A stretch of 46,253 nucleotides of DNA from contig NZ_BOVJ01000057.1 in assembly GCF_018403665.1 (NCBI RefSeq), positions 1-46,253 on the forward strand, given 5' to 3'. Position numbers and translations under genes: made by a program. Origin of the DNA: Paenibacillus cisolokensis. Lineage in GTDB: Bacteria > Bacillota > Bacilli > Paenibacillales > Paenibacillaceae. The notes beneath the pieces are model-generated. The model saw nothing but the letters and a program-made list of their open reading frames with translations, made no database searches and was not told the DNA's origin. Of this stretch, positions 16,924-26,222 are shown one piece after another (position 1 is the first letter of the stretch; every line of letters begins with the position of its first letter).

Positions 16924-17484
16924 TTATACCAAAAACAGTATGCCGAAAGCAAGCAAAATGACTCCGCCGCACGCTTCGCCGTAATCCCCGAGGTTGACGC
17001 TGACGCGTCGGCCGAGCAGCAAGCCGAGAACGGACATGAGCCCGCCGAATGCCCCGAACAGCAAAATGGTCATCATCATATCCGCGGCGAACAGCCCGAG
17101 TGAAATGCCGACCGAGAACGAATCGACGCTTACGCCGAACGCAAAGAGCGTCATCCCCCAAACGCTGCGGTGATTGAACGATCGGGCGTGATCGCCGCGC
17201 ATCGAGCTGTAGATCATATGTCCGCCAAGCACCAGCAGCAGCCCTCCTGCCGCCATCGTGGCGACATGGCCGAGCAATACTCCCATGTAGCGGCCGGCCA
17301 CAATTCCGGCGAGCGGCATCCACACATGAAACAGCGCGATGACGGAGCTGAGTTTCAGAATATCCCGCAGCCGGATCCCCTTCAGACCGATGCCAATGCC
17401 GAGTGAAAAGGCGTCCATTCCGAGCGCGAACGCCATCATGAGCAGCGTCACAAAATGACCGCTTTGCAAATTGGCGACGTCCAA
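16924..17484 (-). CDS. mntP: Manganese efflux pump MntP
   Basis: About 186 residues with six membrane segments in two repeated halves; each half has the family Asp motif (ALGMDAFSLGIGIG and FGVSVDSFSVGISLG). It exports Mn2+. The frame is open up to 17592, but the family length and a GGGAG box point to the TTG at 17484. No manganese riboswitch is recognised in the roughly 160-nt gap before it. The gene sits between ywlC and ywlE as in Bacillus (ywlD). Confidence 0.92.
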   Translation of the reverse strand: MDVANLQSGHFVTLLMMAFALGMDAFSLGIGIGLKGIRLRDILKLSSVIALFHVWMPLAGIVAGRYMGVLLGHVATMAAGGLLLVLGGHMIYSSMRGDHARSFNHRSVWGMTLFAFGVSVDSFSVGISLGLFAADMMMTILLFGAFGGLMSVLGLLLGRRVSVNLGDYGEACGGVILLAFGILFLV

Positions 17485-17644
17485 AGTCCATCTCCCCCGA
17501 TTCCCGTTGGCGTTCACTACCCAACATATGCGGACGAGCAAGGAAAGATGACCAAGCTTTCGGCAATGGGAATGGAAACCGGCCATAAGCAACGGAATGG
17601 ATTCCGACGCACAGGAGAGCTGTGCATACCGGATACGGACCGGG

Positions 17645-18775
17645 TTACACCCGGACGATCCGGTGGGCGGCCGCCTTGGCCAGCCGGTTCAGAAGGGCAA
17701 GTCCGATGCCCGTCTGCGGGCAAGCTTCGGCCCATATCCGGTCGATGCCACGCGCGTCGAACTCGCGAAGCGAGCCGTACAGACGCCGGGCCGCCGTCTC
17801 CAGCCGCGCCAGACTGCCGCAGACGATCACGGCGTCGGCGTCGTATCCGGCCGCCCTTTCCTCGTACGTGAGCACGCCGGTCCGTTCGCCTCGCCGCCGC
17901 GCTTCTTCGACCGCCTCAAGAATATAGGCCCGAACGGCGGAAGGTTCCCCCTGCACGAGCTCCATGACGCCCCGGGGAGCGTAATGGGCGTATTTCATGC
18001 CGGGGGAGCGCGGCGCGCCATGCGCGGCTTCCGCAGCTTCGTTTTCACGCCATGACGCGGACGGCTCCTCGCCCGGCTGCAGCGAGACACTCGGGAGGCC
18101 AAGACCGAGCGCCGGATCGAGCAGCACCTCGTCCGCCGTCTCCCGCAGCTGCTCCGCGGTTACCCCGCCCGGGCGCAAAATGCGGACCGAGCCGGGTCCG
18201 GCGATTTCCACCACCGTCGACTCCACGCCGACGCCCGTCGGACCGCCGTCGACAATCCCGTCGATCCGGCCGTTCAAATCGTCGATGACATGCGCCGCCT
18301 CCGTCGGGCTGGGCCGTCCGGAGCTGTTGGCGCTCGGAGCGGCAATCGGCCTGCCCGCCTCGGCAATGAGCCGCAGCGCCAGGTCGTGGTGCGGCATGCG
18401 CAGCGCCACCGTATCCAGACCGGCCGTTACGCGCGGCGAAACCGCACCGGGACGGACGGGCAGCACCAGCGTCAGCGGGCCGGGCCAGAAGCGCTCCATC
18501 AGCCGGCTTGCCAATTCGCCGTACGGCAGGACAAGCGCATCCAGTTGCCCGGTATCGGCAATATGGACGATAAGCGGATTGTCGGCCGGACGCCCCTTGG
18601 CCGCGAATATCCGCTCCACCGCCGCCGTGTCGGCCGCATCAGCGCCAAGCCCGTATACGGTTTCCGTCGGAAAGGCGACAATTCCGCCGTCCCGCAGCAT
18701 GCGGGCCGCTTCCGCGATCGCCCGCTCCCGGCCGCCCGGCTCGAGCGCCCGCCATATTTTCGTATTTGCAGTCAT
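17645..18775 (-). CDS. ywlC: L-threonylcarbamoyladenylate synthase (Sua5/YwlC)
   Basis: About 376 residues. The YrdC domain (about 10-200) makes threonylcarbamoyl-AMP from threonine, bicarbonate and ATP for the t6A37 tRNA modification: PTETVYGLGADA, KGRPADNPLIVH and APSANSSGRPSPT are visible. The C-terminal Sua5 domain (about 240-376) is present, so this is the long Sua5 type. I place the start at ATG 18775 (MTANTKIW); a TTG at 18817 is possible but lies directly behind a GC-rich leader hairpin. First gene of the ywl block. Confidence 0.93.
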   Translation of the reverse strand: MTANTKIWRALEPGGRERAIAEAARMLRDGGIVAFPTETVYGLGADAADTAAVERIFAAKGRPADNPLIVHIADTGQLDALVLPYGELASRLMERFWPGPLTLVLPVRPGAVSPRVTAGLDTVALRMPHHDLALRLIAEAGRPIAAPSANSSGRPSPTEAAHVIDDLNGRIDGIVDGGPTGVGVESTVVEIAGPGSVRILRPGGVTAEQLRETADEVLLDPALGLGLPSVSLQPGEEPSASWRENEAAEAAHGAPRSPGMKYAHYAPRGVMELVQGEPSAVRAYILEAVEEARRRGERTGVLTYEERAAGYDADAVIVCGSLARLETAARRLYGSLREFDARGIDRIWAEACPQTGIGLALLNRLAKAAAHRIVRV

Positions 18776-18821
18776 ACCAACGTCAATCCTTGTCTGTCGT
18801 TTCTCGCCAAACGTCAAGCGA

Positions 18822-18869
18822 GCCGCCCGATTCGGGGCGGCGTCGCATCATGCCTGCTTTATTATATCA
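18822..18869 (-). promoter_or_regulatory. Promoter and leader hairpin of ywlC
   Basis: On the minus strand TGATATAAT is an extended -10 (TATAAT at 18861-18866 with TG in front); a TTGAGG 19 nt further up is a modest -35. The leader then forms a perfect 7-bp GC stem, GCCGCCC/GGGCGGC (18822-18841), just before the coding region. Confidence 0.6.
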
Positions 18870-18983
18870 TATTGCAGCCAAAAAACCTCAATTCGAAGAC
18901 GTTGAAACCGGGACGTTCGGCAGCGCGGGCATACGCTGTGATTTGCAGGCCAACAATTCCTATTGCTTGATCGCCGCCTCCCC

Positions 18984-19979
18984 CTACAGTTTGATCTGGA
19001 CCTTCAACAAGCCCGGATCTTTATGGCCGCTGAAAAATGCCGGCGCATCCTCCAGCGCGATAACTTTGGAAAGCAGCGGCTTCACGTCGACCCGCCCTTC
19101 CTTAATCCAGTGAAAGGCGGGATAAAACGTCTGGTTGGTCGCTTTTGTGCCGATAATCGTCCAATCCTTGTTAAACAAATCGAACGGACTGAACCGGATC
19201 CGATCATCGTTGTTCGTCACGCCGAACTGCAAAAACCTGGAGCCGGGGCCCATATAGGCAAACGCCTGTTCAATAACGGACGGAATCCCTGTCGCCTCGA
19301 CGACGACGTCGAAGCCTCCGGGGAAGTCATCCGGCGACAAATCCCGGCTGAGCACGCCTCTCGTCGCGCCGAATCGCAGCGCAAGATCGAGCTTTTCCCG
19401 GGATACGTCGACGACCACAAGTTCGGACGCTCCCGACCTCGCGATCGTCTGCACCAACTGCTGGCCCATCGCTCCCGCGCCGAACAGGATCACCCGCTCC
19501 CCTACCTGGAGCTGCAACCGGTTCATCCCGTACACCACGCAAGCCATCGGTTCGATAAACGCGCCTTCCTCGAACGTCATGGCATCCGGCAGCTTGAGCA
19601 CATTTTGCATCGGCACGCGCACATATTCGGCCATGCTTCCGTCCAGACTGACCCCGATCCCCTTCCAGTTGCTGCACAGATTTCCCCGGCGGGTCAGGCA
19701 ATACGCACAACGCCCGCAACCAATATTCGGTTCGGCGCTAACCCGGTCGCCCACTTTCAGATCCGGCACGCCTTCGCCAACCTCATGGATAACGCCGGAA
19801 AACTCGTGGCCAGGTACGATCGGGTAGGAAGCAATGAATTTCCCCTCGTAGATATGTACGTCTGTGCCGCAAATGCCGACGTTGTGCACCTTTATCGTCA
19901 CTTCCCCGTATCCCGGCTTCGGATAGGGTACTTCCCTGATTGTCGCATGAAACGGTTTTTCGATCACGAAAGCTTTCAT
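18984..19979 (-). CDS. Zinc-dependent alcohol/polyol dehydrogenase (MDR family)
   Basis: A 331-residue medium-chain dehydrogenase. GICGTDVHIYEG and PGHEFSGVIHEVG give the catalytic zinc ligands; CGRCAYCLTRRGNLC gives the four structural-zinc cysteines; VILFGAGAMGQQLVQ is the Rossmann nucleotide loop. It most likely oxidises a sugar alcohol to a ketose with NAD(P)+. ATG at 19979 has GGAGGG 7 nt upstream. It is the last gene of a unit with a xylulokinase-like kinase and a second dehydrogenase. It is clearly paralogous to the frameshifted dehydrogenase at 27697-28717: they share GICGTD, FGAGAMGQQLVQ, IARSGASELVVVDV and the C-terminal LKVQIK/FKVQIK ending. The exact substrate is not known. Confidence 0.88.
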   Translation of the reverse strand: MKAFVIEKPFHATIREVPYPKPGYGEVTIKVHNVGICGTDVHIYEGKFIASYPIVPGHEFSGVIHEVGEGVPDLKVGDRVSAEPNIGCGRCAYCLTRRGNLCSNWKGIGVSLDGSMAEYVRVPMQNVLKLPDAMTFEEGAFIEPMACVVYGMNRLQLQVGERVILFGAGAMGQQLVQTIARSGASELVVVDVSREKLDLALRFGATRGVLSRDLSPDDFPGGFDVVVEATGIPSVIEQAFAYMGPGSRFLQFGVTNNDDRIRFSPFDLFNKDWTIIGTKATNQTFYPAFHWIKEGRVDVKPLLSKVIALEDAPAFFSGHKDPGLLKVQIKL

Positions 19980-20049
19980 TTTTGTCCCTCCGTTGAACGA
20001 CTGTCCGTTTATGGCGGCGCCGAGCGCCGATAAGACATTTGAATGCCAT

Positions 20050-21554
20050 TCAGCCTTTGCCGGTCCAGACGGTAAACAGCTCTTTGTTGCGAGCGTACAC
20101 TTCTTTAAACAAGCCGTAATCATGCTCGTATATCGGTTGCGCCGCCGGATCGGGCTCGAACTGTCGGCCGGTCATGGACACCGCTTGACGGCAGCCTTCC
20201 GCCAATGACCGATATGCACCGATTCCCGTTCCGGCTATGATCGCCGCGCCGACACAGGCTTCCTCTTCGATTCGGGTTGTATAGACCGGCTTGCCGAAGA
20301 TGTCGGCCTGAGCTTGCAGCCATACCTCGTGTTTGGAGCCTCCGCCGGACGCCAGAATGCGGTCAACTTTAATCCCTTGTTCCTCGATCGTCTCGAGCGA
20401 GCTGCGAAGCGCGTAAACCACCCCTTCCACCACCGCTTTCACGATATGCTCCTTGCGGTGCTTCAGAGTCATGCCGAAAAAACAAGCCCGCGCGTTCGGA
20501 TCCATATGCGGAGTCCGTTCCCCGATCAAATACGGCAGGAACAGTACACCTTCGCTGCCCGCACGGACGCGCGTCGCCAGTTCCAACAGGCTGTTGAAGT
20601 CGGATGTCTGAAGCACATTTTCCTTCAGCCACTTCAAGGCAAGGCCGCTGTTCAGGTTGGAGCCCTGTATGACCCAGGAGCCCTTGAAGACATGGCAAAA
20701 CGTGTTCAGTCTCCATTGAAGGTCATAGAGCGGTTCGGCCGTCATCGAGGAGACCTGTCCGCCCGTGCCGATATTGGAAATGACCCATCCCGGCTCGATC
20801 ACCCCGTTGCCTACCGCTTGCATCGTTTGGTCGGAACCGCCGAAAACAACGGGTGTGCCCCGACGCAGCCCGGTTTCAAGTGCAGCCGATTCCTGAATGT
20901 CACCGGCAATATCCATGGGCTCGAAGCATTCGGGAAAATGGACGGAGGCAAGCCAAGCGCCTCGATAAGCGGATGGCACCACTGCCGTTCCCGGGTATTA
21001 AATGCCAGCGTGCTTGAAGCGTCAGTCGCTTCGCACGCGATTCTTCCCGTTAATTTGTACCGGATATAGTCTTTCGGCAGCAGCACCTTGTCGATGGCCG
21101 CGAAAACTTCCGGTTCGTTCTCCTTCACCCACAGCAGCGAAGCAGCCGCAAAGCCGGCGGACGCCTGATTCATCGTTTGCGACGCAAGCTGCTGCTCATG
21201 CAGCAAATCGTTGATCGATCGGACCTGCTTTTTCGCTCGTTGGTCGGACCATATGATGGCGGGCCGAATAGGTTCCCCGCTCCGGTTCAGGACAACCAGA
21301 CCGTGCATCTGGCCGGACAGCCCTACCCCGCGAATACGCTCCGCTTCGACCCCCGATTCGGACAAGAGCTTCCGTATGACCCGTGTCGTCGCAGACCACC
21401 ATCTGTCTGGCGACTGCTCCGCCCACTCTTCTTGGGGAACTTCAATCGGATACTGCTCATGGCAAATGCCGTACGTCTTCCCGGTTACGTCCATTAACAA
21501 AGCTTTCACGCTTGATGTGCCCAAATCAATCCCGAGCAAGAAAGTCACATGCAT
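20050..21554 (-). pseudogene. Xylulokinase-like FGGY kinase, one frameshift
   Basis: The N-terminal half (21554 to about 20935) reads GIDLGTSSVKALLMDVTG, GLSGQMHGLVVLN and IRPAIIWSDQR, typical of xylulokinase. The C-terminal half continues in another frame with GTPVVFGGSDQTMQAVG, FLPYLIGERTPHMDPNARACFFG and ILASGGGSKHEVWLQ. One base added to the TTTTCCC stretch (plus strand 20932-20938) restores PPSIFPECFEPMDIAG and a protein of about 501 residues, the normal family length. The kinase would phosphorylate a ketose, probably D-xylulose to xylulose 5-phosphate, made by a neighbouring dehydrogenase. All FGGY landmarks survive, so a sequence error is at least as likely as true decay. Confidence 0.8.
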
Positions 21555-21607
21555 GACCCCCTTTGTCTTTTACGTTCCTTTGCACACGCTGCGCATAAAT
21601 GGGCAAC

Positions 21608-22681
21608 CTATTCGATTGCGCCGTTCGGATACACGACAATTTTCAGACATTCGCTCTTGTGGTTAAGCGCCCGCTCCATCGCCGCTTGCGTCTGTTCAAG
21701 CGGAAACTTGTCCGTGACGATCGCGCTCGCATCCACCAAGCCGGACGACAGAAACGCAATGCCTCTCGGATAGACGTTGGCATAGCGGAAAATGCCGTAA
21801 ATATCCACTTCATTGTCGGCAATAAACGGGATGTTCAGCGCGATGTCGGCTTGGGCCGGCAATCCGACGATCGCAAGCTTGCCTCCCCGCCGAAGCGATG
21901 CCAGGGCGGCTTGAAGCGCTTTCGGATTGCCGGCCGTCTCCCATGCGACATCAACCCCGTCACCGTTCGTTAACCGTCTGATTTCCTCGACCGGGTCCTG
22001 TTCCCGGATATTGATCGCGTGGCTTGCGCCGAGCCGTGTTGCGGCTTCCAGCCGCAACGGCTCAAGATCGGTCACGATGATCGTGCCCGCACCGTATGCT
22101 CTCGCTGCCGCCACAGCCATCAGTCCGACCGGCCCCATTCCCATGATCGCGACGGTGGAGCCGGGCTGCAGGCGCGTGCGGACGGCCGCATGCAAGCCGA
22201 CCGAAAACGGCTCCACCAAAGCCGCCTCCTCGTAGGACAAATGATCCGGAATCGGAAAAACGAAGTCTTGCCGCATTTTAATATATTGCGCGAACGCGCC
22301 ATCGTAAGGAGGGGTTGCCAGAAACTTTACATCCGGACACAGATTGTATCGGCCGCTCTTGCAAGCGTCGCAACGTCCGCATGTCACGCCCGGTTCGACC
22401 GCAACCCGGTCGCCTACCCGGAATTTCCGGACGTTCTCACCGACCGCGGCAATGTCGCCGGAGCACTCGTGTCCCAAAATAAACGGTTTGTCCACCACAT
22501 ATTTCCCGATACGGCCATGTGCGTAATAATGCAAGTCGGATCCGCATATCCCGACCGCCATCACCTTGATCAGCACCTCGTCAGGTCCGATGGCGGGGAC
22601 TGCCATCTCCTCAATGCGAATTTCCCGTGTTTGATGCATCACAGCCGCTTTCATCGCCGCGGGCAATTGGCTCGTCGTCAT
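21608..22681 (-). CDS. Sorbitol/xylitol dehydrogenase-like zinc dehydrogenase
   Basis: A 357-residue MDR enzyme close to sorbitol dehydrogenases: GICGSDLHYYAHGRIGKYVV, GHECSGDI, structural-zinc CGRCDACKSGRYNLCPDVKFLATPP, and nucleotide loop MGMGPVGLMA. Such enzymes oxidise sorbitol, xylitol or related polyols to ketoses with NAD+. It is first of three genes (dehydrogenase, xylulokinase-like kinase, dehydrogenase), consistent with a polyol to xylulose to xylulose 5-phosphate route. A cre-like site lies 44-57 nt upstream of its start, so carbon catabolite repression is expected. Confidence 0.9.
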   Translation of the reverse strand: MTTSQLPAAMKAAVMHQTREIRIEEMAVPAIGPDEVLIKVMAVGICGSDLHYYAHGRIGKYVVDKPFILGHECSGDIAAVGENVRKFRVGDRVAVEPGVTCGRCDACKSGRYNLCPDVKFLATPPYDGAFAQYIKMRQDFVFPIPDHLSYEEAALVEPFSVGLHAAVRTRLQPGSTVAIMGMGPVGLMAVAAARAYGAGTIIVTDLEPLRLEAATRLGASHAINIREQDPVEEIRRLTNGDGVDVAWETAGNPKALQAALASLRRGGKLAIVGLPAQADIALNIPFIADNEVDIYGIFRYANVYPRGIAFLSSGLVDASAIVTDKFPLEQTQAAMERALNHKSECLKIVVYPNGAIE

Positions 22682-22724
22682 CGCTCCCAGTTCCTTTCTC
22701 CAAAGAAATTCGTAAGCAAAGGTT

Positions 22725-22738
22725 CAAAAGCGCTTACA
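22725..22738 (-). promoter_or_regulatory. cre-like site upstream of the polyol dehydrogenase operon
   Basis: Minus strand TGTAAGCGCTTTTG matches the CcpA consensus TGNAARCGNWWWCA at 12 of 14 positions, including the central AAGCGC. It lies between the histidine kinase stop (22816) and the dehydrogenase start (22681). A promoter in the AT-rich stretch upstream is likely, but no clear hexamer pair was found. Confidence 0.6.
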
Positions 22739-22815
22739 TATTGATTCTGTTATCATTTTAGCTTTTGCCATCGGGAATAAAAATGAAAAATCTTTGAGTT
22801 TGTTGCGCTTTCTTT

Positions 22816-24546
22816 TTATACTTGCTCGCGATACTTTTTAGGCAGAACGATCGTCATTTCCGTCCCCTTTCCGCTAACGCTCCGAATTCGAAGGCCGTAA
22901 GGCTCGCCGAAATACAGCTTGATTCGCTCCTCCACATTTTTGAGGCCGATTCCGGTATGCATCTTTTTATCTTTCCCTGCTCCGCTCTTCCACTCCTTCT
23001 CGTCCATGCCCGCCCCGTTGTCGATGACGCTGATTTCTAAAAGTACGCCGTTTCGGACATGCGCTTCGATTCGTATCAGGCCGCCTTCTTCCTTCGACTC
23101 CATCCCGTGGTAAATCGCATTTTCGACCAGCGGTTGCAGAATCAGGTTCAAAACGCAGCACTCCCAAGCCTCGTCCTCAATATCATACACCACTTCAAAA
23201 ATATCGCCATAGCGGTATTTCTGAATGGTGATGTAATTTTTGATCATGTTGATTTCTTCCTCCAAGGTGACAACCCGGCCCTTGTGAGAAATGCTGTACT
23301 TCAGCAATTGGATGAGCGAGGTAGTCATATGGCCGATATTTTCCACGTTTTGAATGACCGCAAGCCATCGGATCGAATCCAGCGTGTTATATAGAAAATG
23401 AGGATTAATCTGCGATTGAAGCAACTGGAATTCCATTTCGCTTTTCTTCTGTTCCTGCTCGATCGCGGTCTTCAACAGAGAATCCAGTTTCACGACCATT
23501 TTATTGAAGGAGTTGCTCAATTGCCCCAATTCGTCGGTCCGGGTAATTTCAATTCTCGTATCCATATCACCTTTCTCGAATTGTTTGATCTTGCGGTTCA
23601 ATTCGATGATCGGAGTCGTAAAGTAAATCGACAACCGGTACGAAGCGAGAAACGAAACGATTAGAAAGAACAGCAGCGCGAACAGCCCGATTTGGCCCAA
23701 TTGATTCATCGACGTATTAATTTTGGCCGTATCGATCATCCGCACAATTCGCCAATTGCTGTAGCTGATGGAATCGGAGACGATAATGCTTTCCTTGCCG
23801 AAAATCTTGCCGTTGATCCGGGTTTGATTCATGTCCAACAACTGGGGATATTGCTCGATGATTTCGCTTAAGTTAGCGGTGTAGGGATAACTGAGGACCG
23901 TTTCGTTTTCGGCTGTGACGATCAGCACCTTTTCGTCGGCTCCGCCCGTCGTCGTCGCCACAATCTCCTCCAGATAGGACCGGTTGATATCGATCACGAG
24001 AAAACCGATCCGATAGCCCGACTGCGGCTGGAAGATCGGGACGACAAACGAAATCACTTTGTCGTTTACGCACAAGAAATAATAGGCTTCCGCCGCGTCC
24101 TTGTAACAATTCTTCAGCATGGCCTCAATCTCCGCATTTCGTTCGCCGATCCGTCCCTCCACGTCGTCGAAGACGGTGCTGAAGTAGGCGCCATTCTCGC
24201 GGTTTCCGATAATCTCGATTTTCCGGATATACTCGTGGACGGAAACCAGATTGTAAATGAGGGAATTGACGACCGTACGCGAGTTCTCCTCCTCTTCCGC
24301 GCCAAGGTAAGAGGCGCCGCTTAGCGCATGGATGACATTCGCATTTCTGCTGATCGAGCTCACCGTCTTGTTCATGAAACTTAGAATCAGCTCGACGCTT
24401 TGCTTGGTCCCGTTGGAATAGCGGACAGCGCTGTCCATTTCCTTTTCCCGCATCGTTTGAAAAAGTAAAAGTAGACGATGACGCTGATCGAGATCAGCAT
24501 CATCACGACCAGGGATGAAATATAGAGAAAATCTTTTTTGAATCAA
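22816..24546 (-). CDS. YesM-type sensor histidine kinase (frame-disturbed N-terminus)
   Basis: About 576 residues. An extracellular sensor region (about 40-270), a second membrane segment (LFALLFFLIVSFLASY), a HAMP domain (about 305-355), the His_kinase motif QINPHFLYNTLDSIRWLA with the phospho-accepting His, and the ATPase N box LVENAIYHG with DNGAGMD and GIGLKNVEERI are intact. The first 30 residues as read are not membrane-like. In the next frame the same DNA encodes KKDFLYISSLVVMMLISISV, a perfect first membrane helix. A base too many (or two too few) in an A6 tract (plus strand 24534-24539) and one missing in a T5 tract (24460-24464) explain this. The TTG start overlaps the stop of the response regulator gene. 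It pairs with that regulator. Confidence 0.85.
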   Translation of the reverse strand: MIQKRFSLYFIPGRDDADLDQRHRLLLLFQTMREKEMDSAVRYSNGTKQSVELILSFMNKTVSSISRNANVIHALSGASYLGAEEEENSRTVVNSLIYNLVSVHEYIRKIEIIGNRENGAYFSTVFDDVEGRIGERNAEIEAMLKNCYKDAAEAYYFLCVNDKVISFVVPIFQPQSGYRIGFLVIDINRSYLEEIVATTTGGADEKVLIVTAENETVLSYPYTANLSEIIEQYPQLLDMNQTRINGKIFGKESIIVSDSISYSNWRIVRMIDTAKINTSMNQLGQIGLFALLFFLIVSFLASYRLSIYFTTPIIELNRKIKQFEKGDMDTRIEITRTDELGQLSNSFNKMVVKLDSLLKTAIEQEQKKSEMEFQLLQSQINPHFLYNTLDSIRWLAVIQNVENIGHMTTSLIQLLKYSISHKGRVVTLEEEINMIKNYITIQKYRYGDIFEVVYDIEDEAWECCVLNLILQPLVENAIYHGMESKEEGGLIRIEAHVRNGVLLEISVIDNGAGMDEKEWKSGAGKDKKMHTGIGLKNVEERIKLYFGEPYGLRIRSVSGKGTEMTIVLPKKYREQV

Positions 24547-26118
24547 GCTGCCACCTGCTTTTGGGATGTTGGTCGCTTACCCGTTATGTTCGAGCGGAGC
24601 GGACGATTTTTGAACTCCTGGCAACTCATCCCCGTCGTTTCCTTGAACACCTTGCTGAAGTAATACGGATTGTCGAAGCCGACCATTTTCGCGATTTCGT
24701 ACGCCTTGTAGTTGGTATGAAGCAGCAGCTCCTTCGCTTTTTCGATACGGATATTGTTCAGGTAGCTCGTAAAGTTCACGCCGATTTCCTGCTTGAACAA
24801 CAGGCTGAGATAGCTCTTGTTGATCTGCAAATAATCCGCCAATTGCGACAGCGAGATATTCTCGTCATAATGTTGCTGCAAAACCGGAGGCTTTTCGCGA
24901 TATGGACGGAGCAGATGTTGCGCTCGCCGTGCTGGCATATCTTTTTATAAACGTCGATCACATAGTTTTTCACTTCGTCGAATCCGGAAAAGTCGGCAAA
25001 CGACTGCTGATTCAAAATCAGGTTGTTCGAGTCGAACAGCTCCGCATTCTCGCGGATCAGCTTGCCGAATGCGTTTTGCACCGTATCGACAGATTTTCGA
25101 TTGTACAGCGAATGAAACACGTCCTCCAGAAACTTCTCCACCCGCTCGGCGTCCTTCAGCCGAACCAGCTTGTTCAACTGTTCCATATCGAGATGAAGGC
25201 TTCCGCATCCGTCAGGCGCATTCGTCCGGTCTTCGGCATAAATCGCGATCTCGTTTGTGAAGAAGCTCTGCTCCCGGGCGCAGCGGGACTGATCATAGAG
25301 CAGGCGCAATTGGTCGGGCGCGAAGCCGATGCTGCTGATGCCGATGAAGAGATGCTGGTTCAAAAACTGCTTCGTATTGTTTCGGACCGTCTGCACCATC
25401 CTTTTGATCCGCTCCGGCATGCCGTCCATCGTTTCGCCGCCGCTCAAAATGAAAATGATTTCATTTTTGCACAAGACGGAAAACACCTGAAACTCCTTGC
25501 TCTTGAGCGTCTCCAAAGCCATCGATTCGATCGTCTCTTCTTTGGTCAAATCCCATTTTCCGCTTCCGGTTCAGCGAAATTCAGCAGCATGGAAATAACG
25601 GCGAACGGGGGGCCTTGCAGCTTCCCGCTTAAGGCCGCAAGAATGCCTTCCCTTTCCCGCTCCGTTAGATTATCCTTAAAAAGACGGTACAAATTGGCGT
25701 GGAAGCCTTCGTTTTTCTTGTCGTTGACGGGCAGCGGCCGTTCGCTGTGAAAGGGTCCGGCCAAACTTTCAAGCGCTTCCAAAACTTTTTCCGCCGAAAT
25801 CTCATGCTTCAGAATATACGCATTGACGCCCAGTTGAATCCCTTTCTGGGCATATTTGAAATCGTCATAGTTGGAAAGAATGATGACTTTTAACGACGGG
25901 CGTCTGCTCTTGAGTATCCGGATAAGCTCCAACCCGTCCATGAACGGCATCGAGATGTCGGTCAGCAAAATGTCCGGCTCGGTTTCGTTGAAAATTTCGA
26001 TGGCTTCCGCCCCGTTCTTGGCGTCGCCCAACAACGTATAGCCTTTCTCTTCCCAAGGAATGATCGATTTCAGGCCCATTCGAACCAATATTTCATCGTC
26101 GACGATTAATACTTTCAT
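24543..26118 (-). pseudogene. YesN-type response regulator, two frameshifts
   Basis: Restored length is about 525 residues, usual for YesN. The receiver domain (1-120) starts MKVLIVDDE at ATG 26118, with phospho-acceptor Asp54 in LLTDISMPFMDG and the Lys of YILKHE. A middle region of about 290 residues follows in a second frame, and the AraC-type double helix-turn-helix (HYDENISLSQLADYL to GFDNPYYFSKVFKETTG) in a third. One missing base at the AAA near 25548-25550 and one at the TTTT at 24892-24895 (plus strand) reconnect all three: the joins read NGILTKEET and IAKKPPVLQQHY. As written the DNA-binding domain would not be made. It should control sugar genes nearby in response to its kinase partner. 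Confidence 0.82.
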
Positions 26119-26222
26119 CGTGAAGCTACCTCCAACGTTCGCAAAAAAATGGACGAAAATGATGACCGGATGAAAATACCGTCGATAAACCTGACATTTC
26201 TTCATAAATAGGAGGTTATGGT

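Noticed and set aside
16924..17644. Manganese riboswitch or other riboswitch before mntP
   Set aside because: I could not find the conserved loop motifs in the gap; only ordinary sequence is visible.
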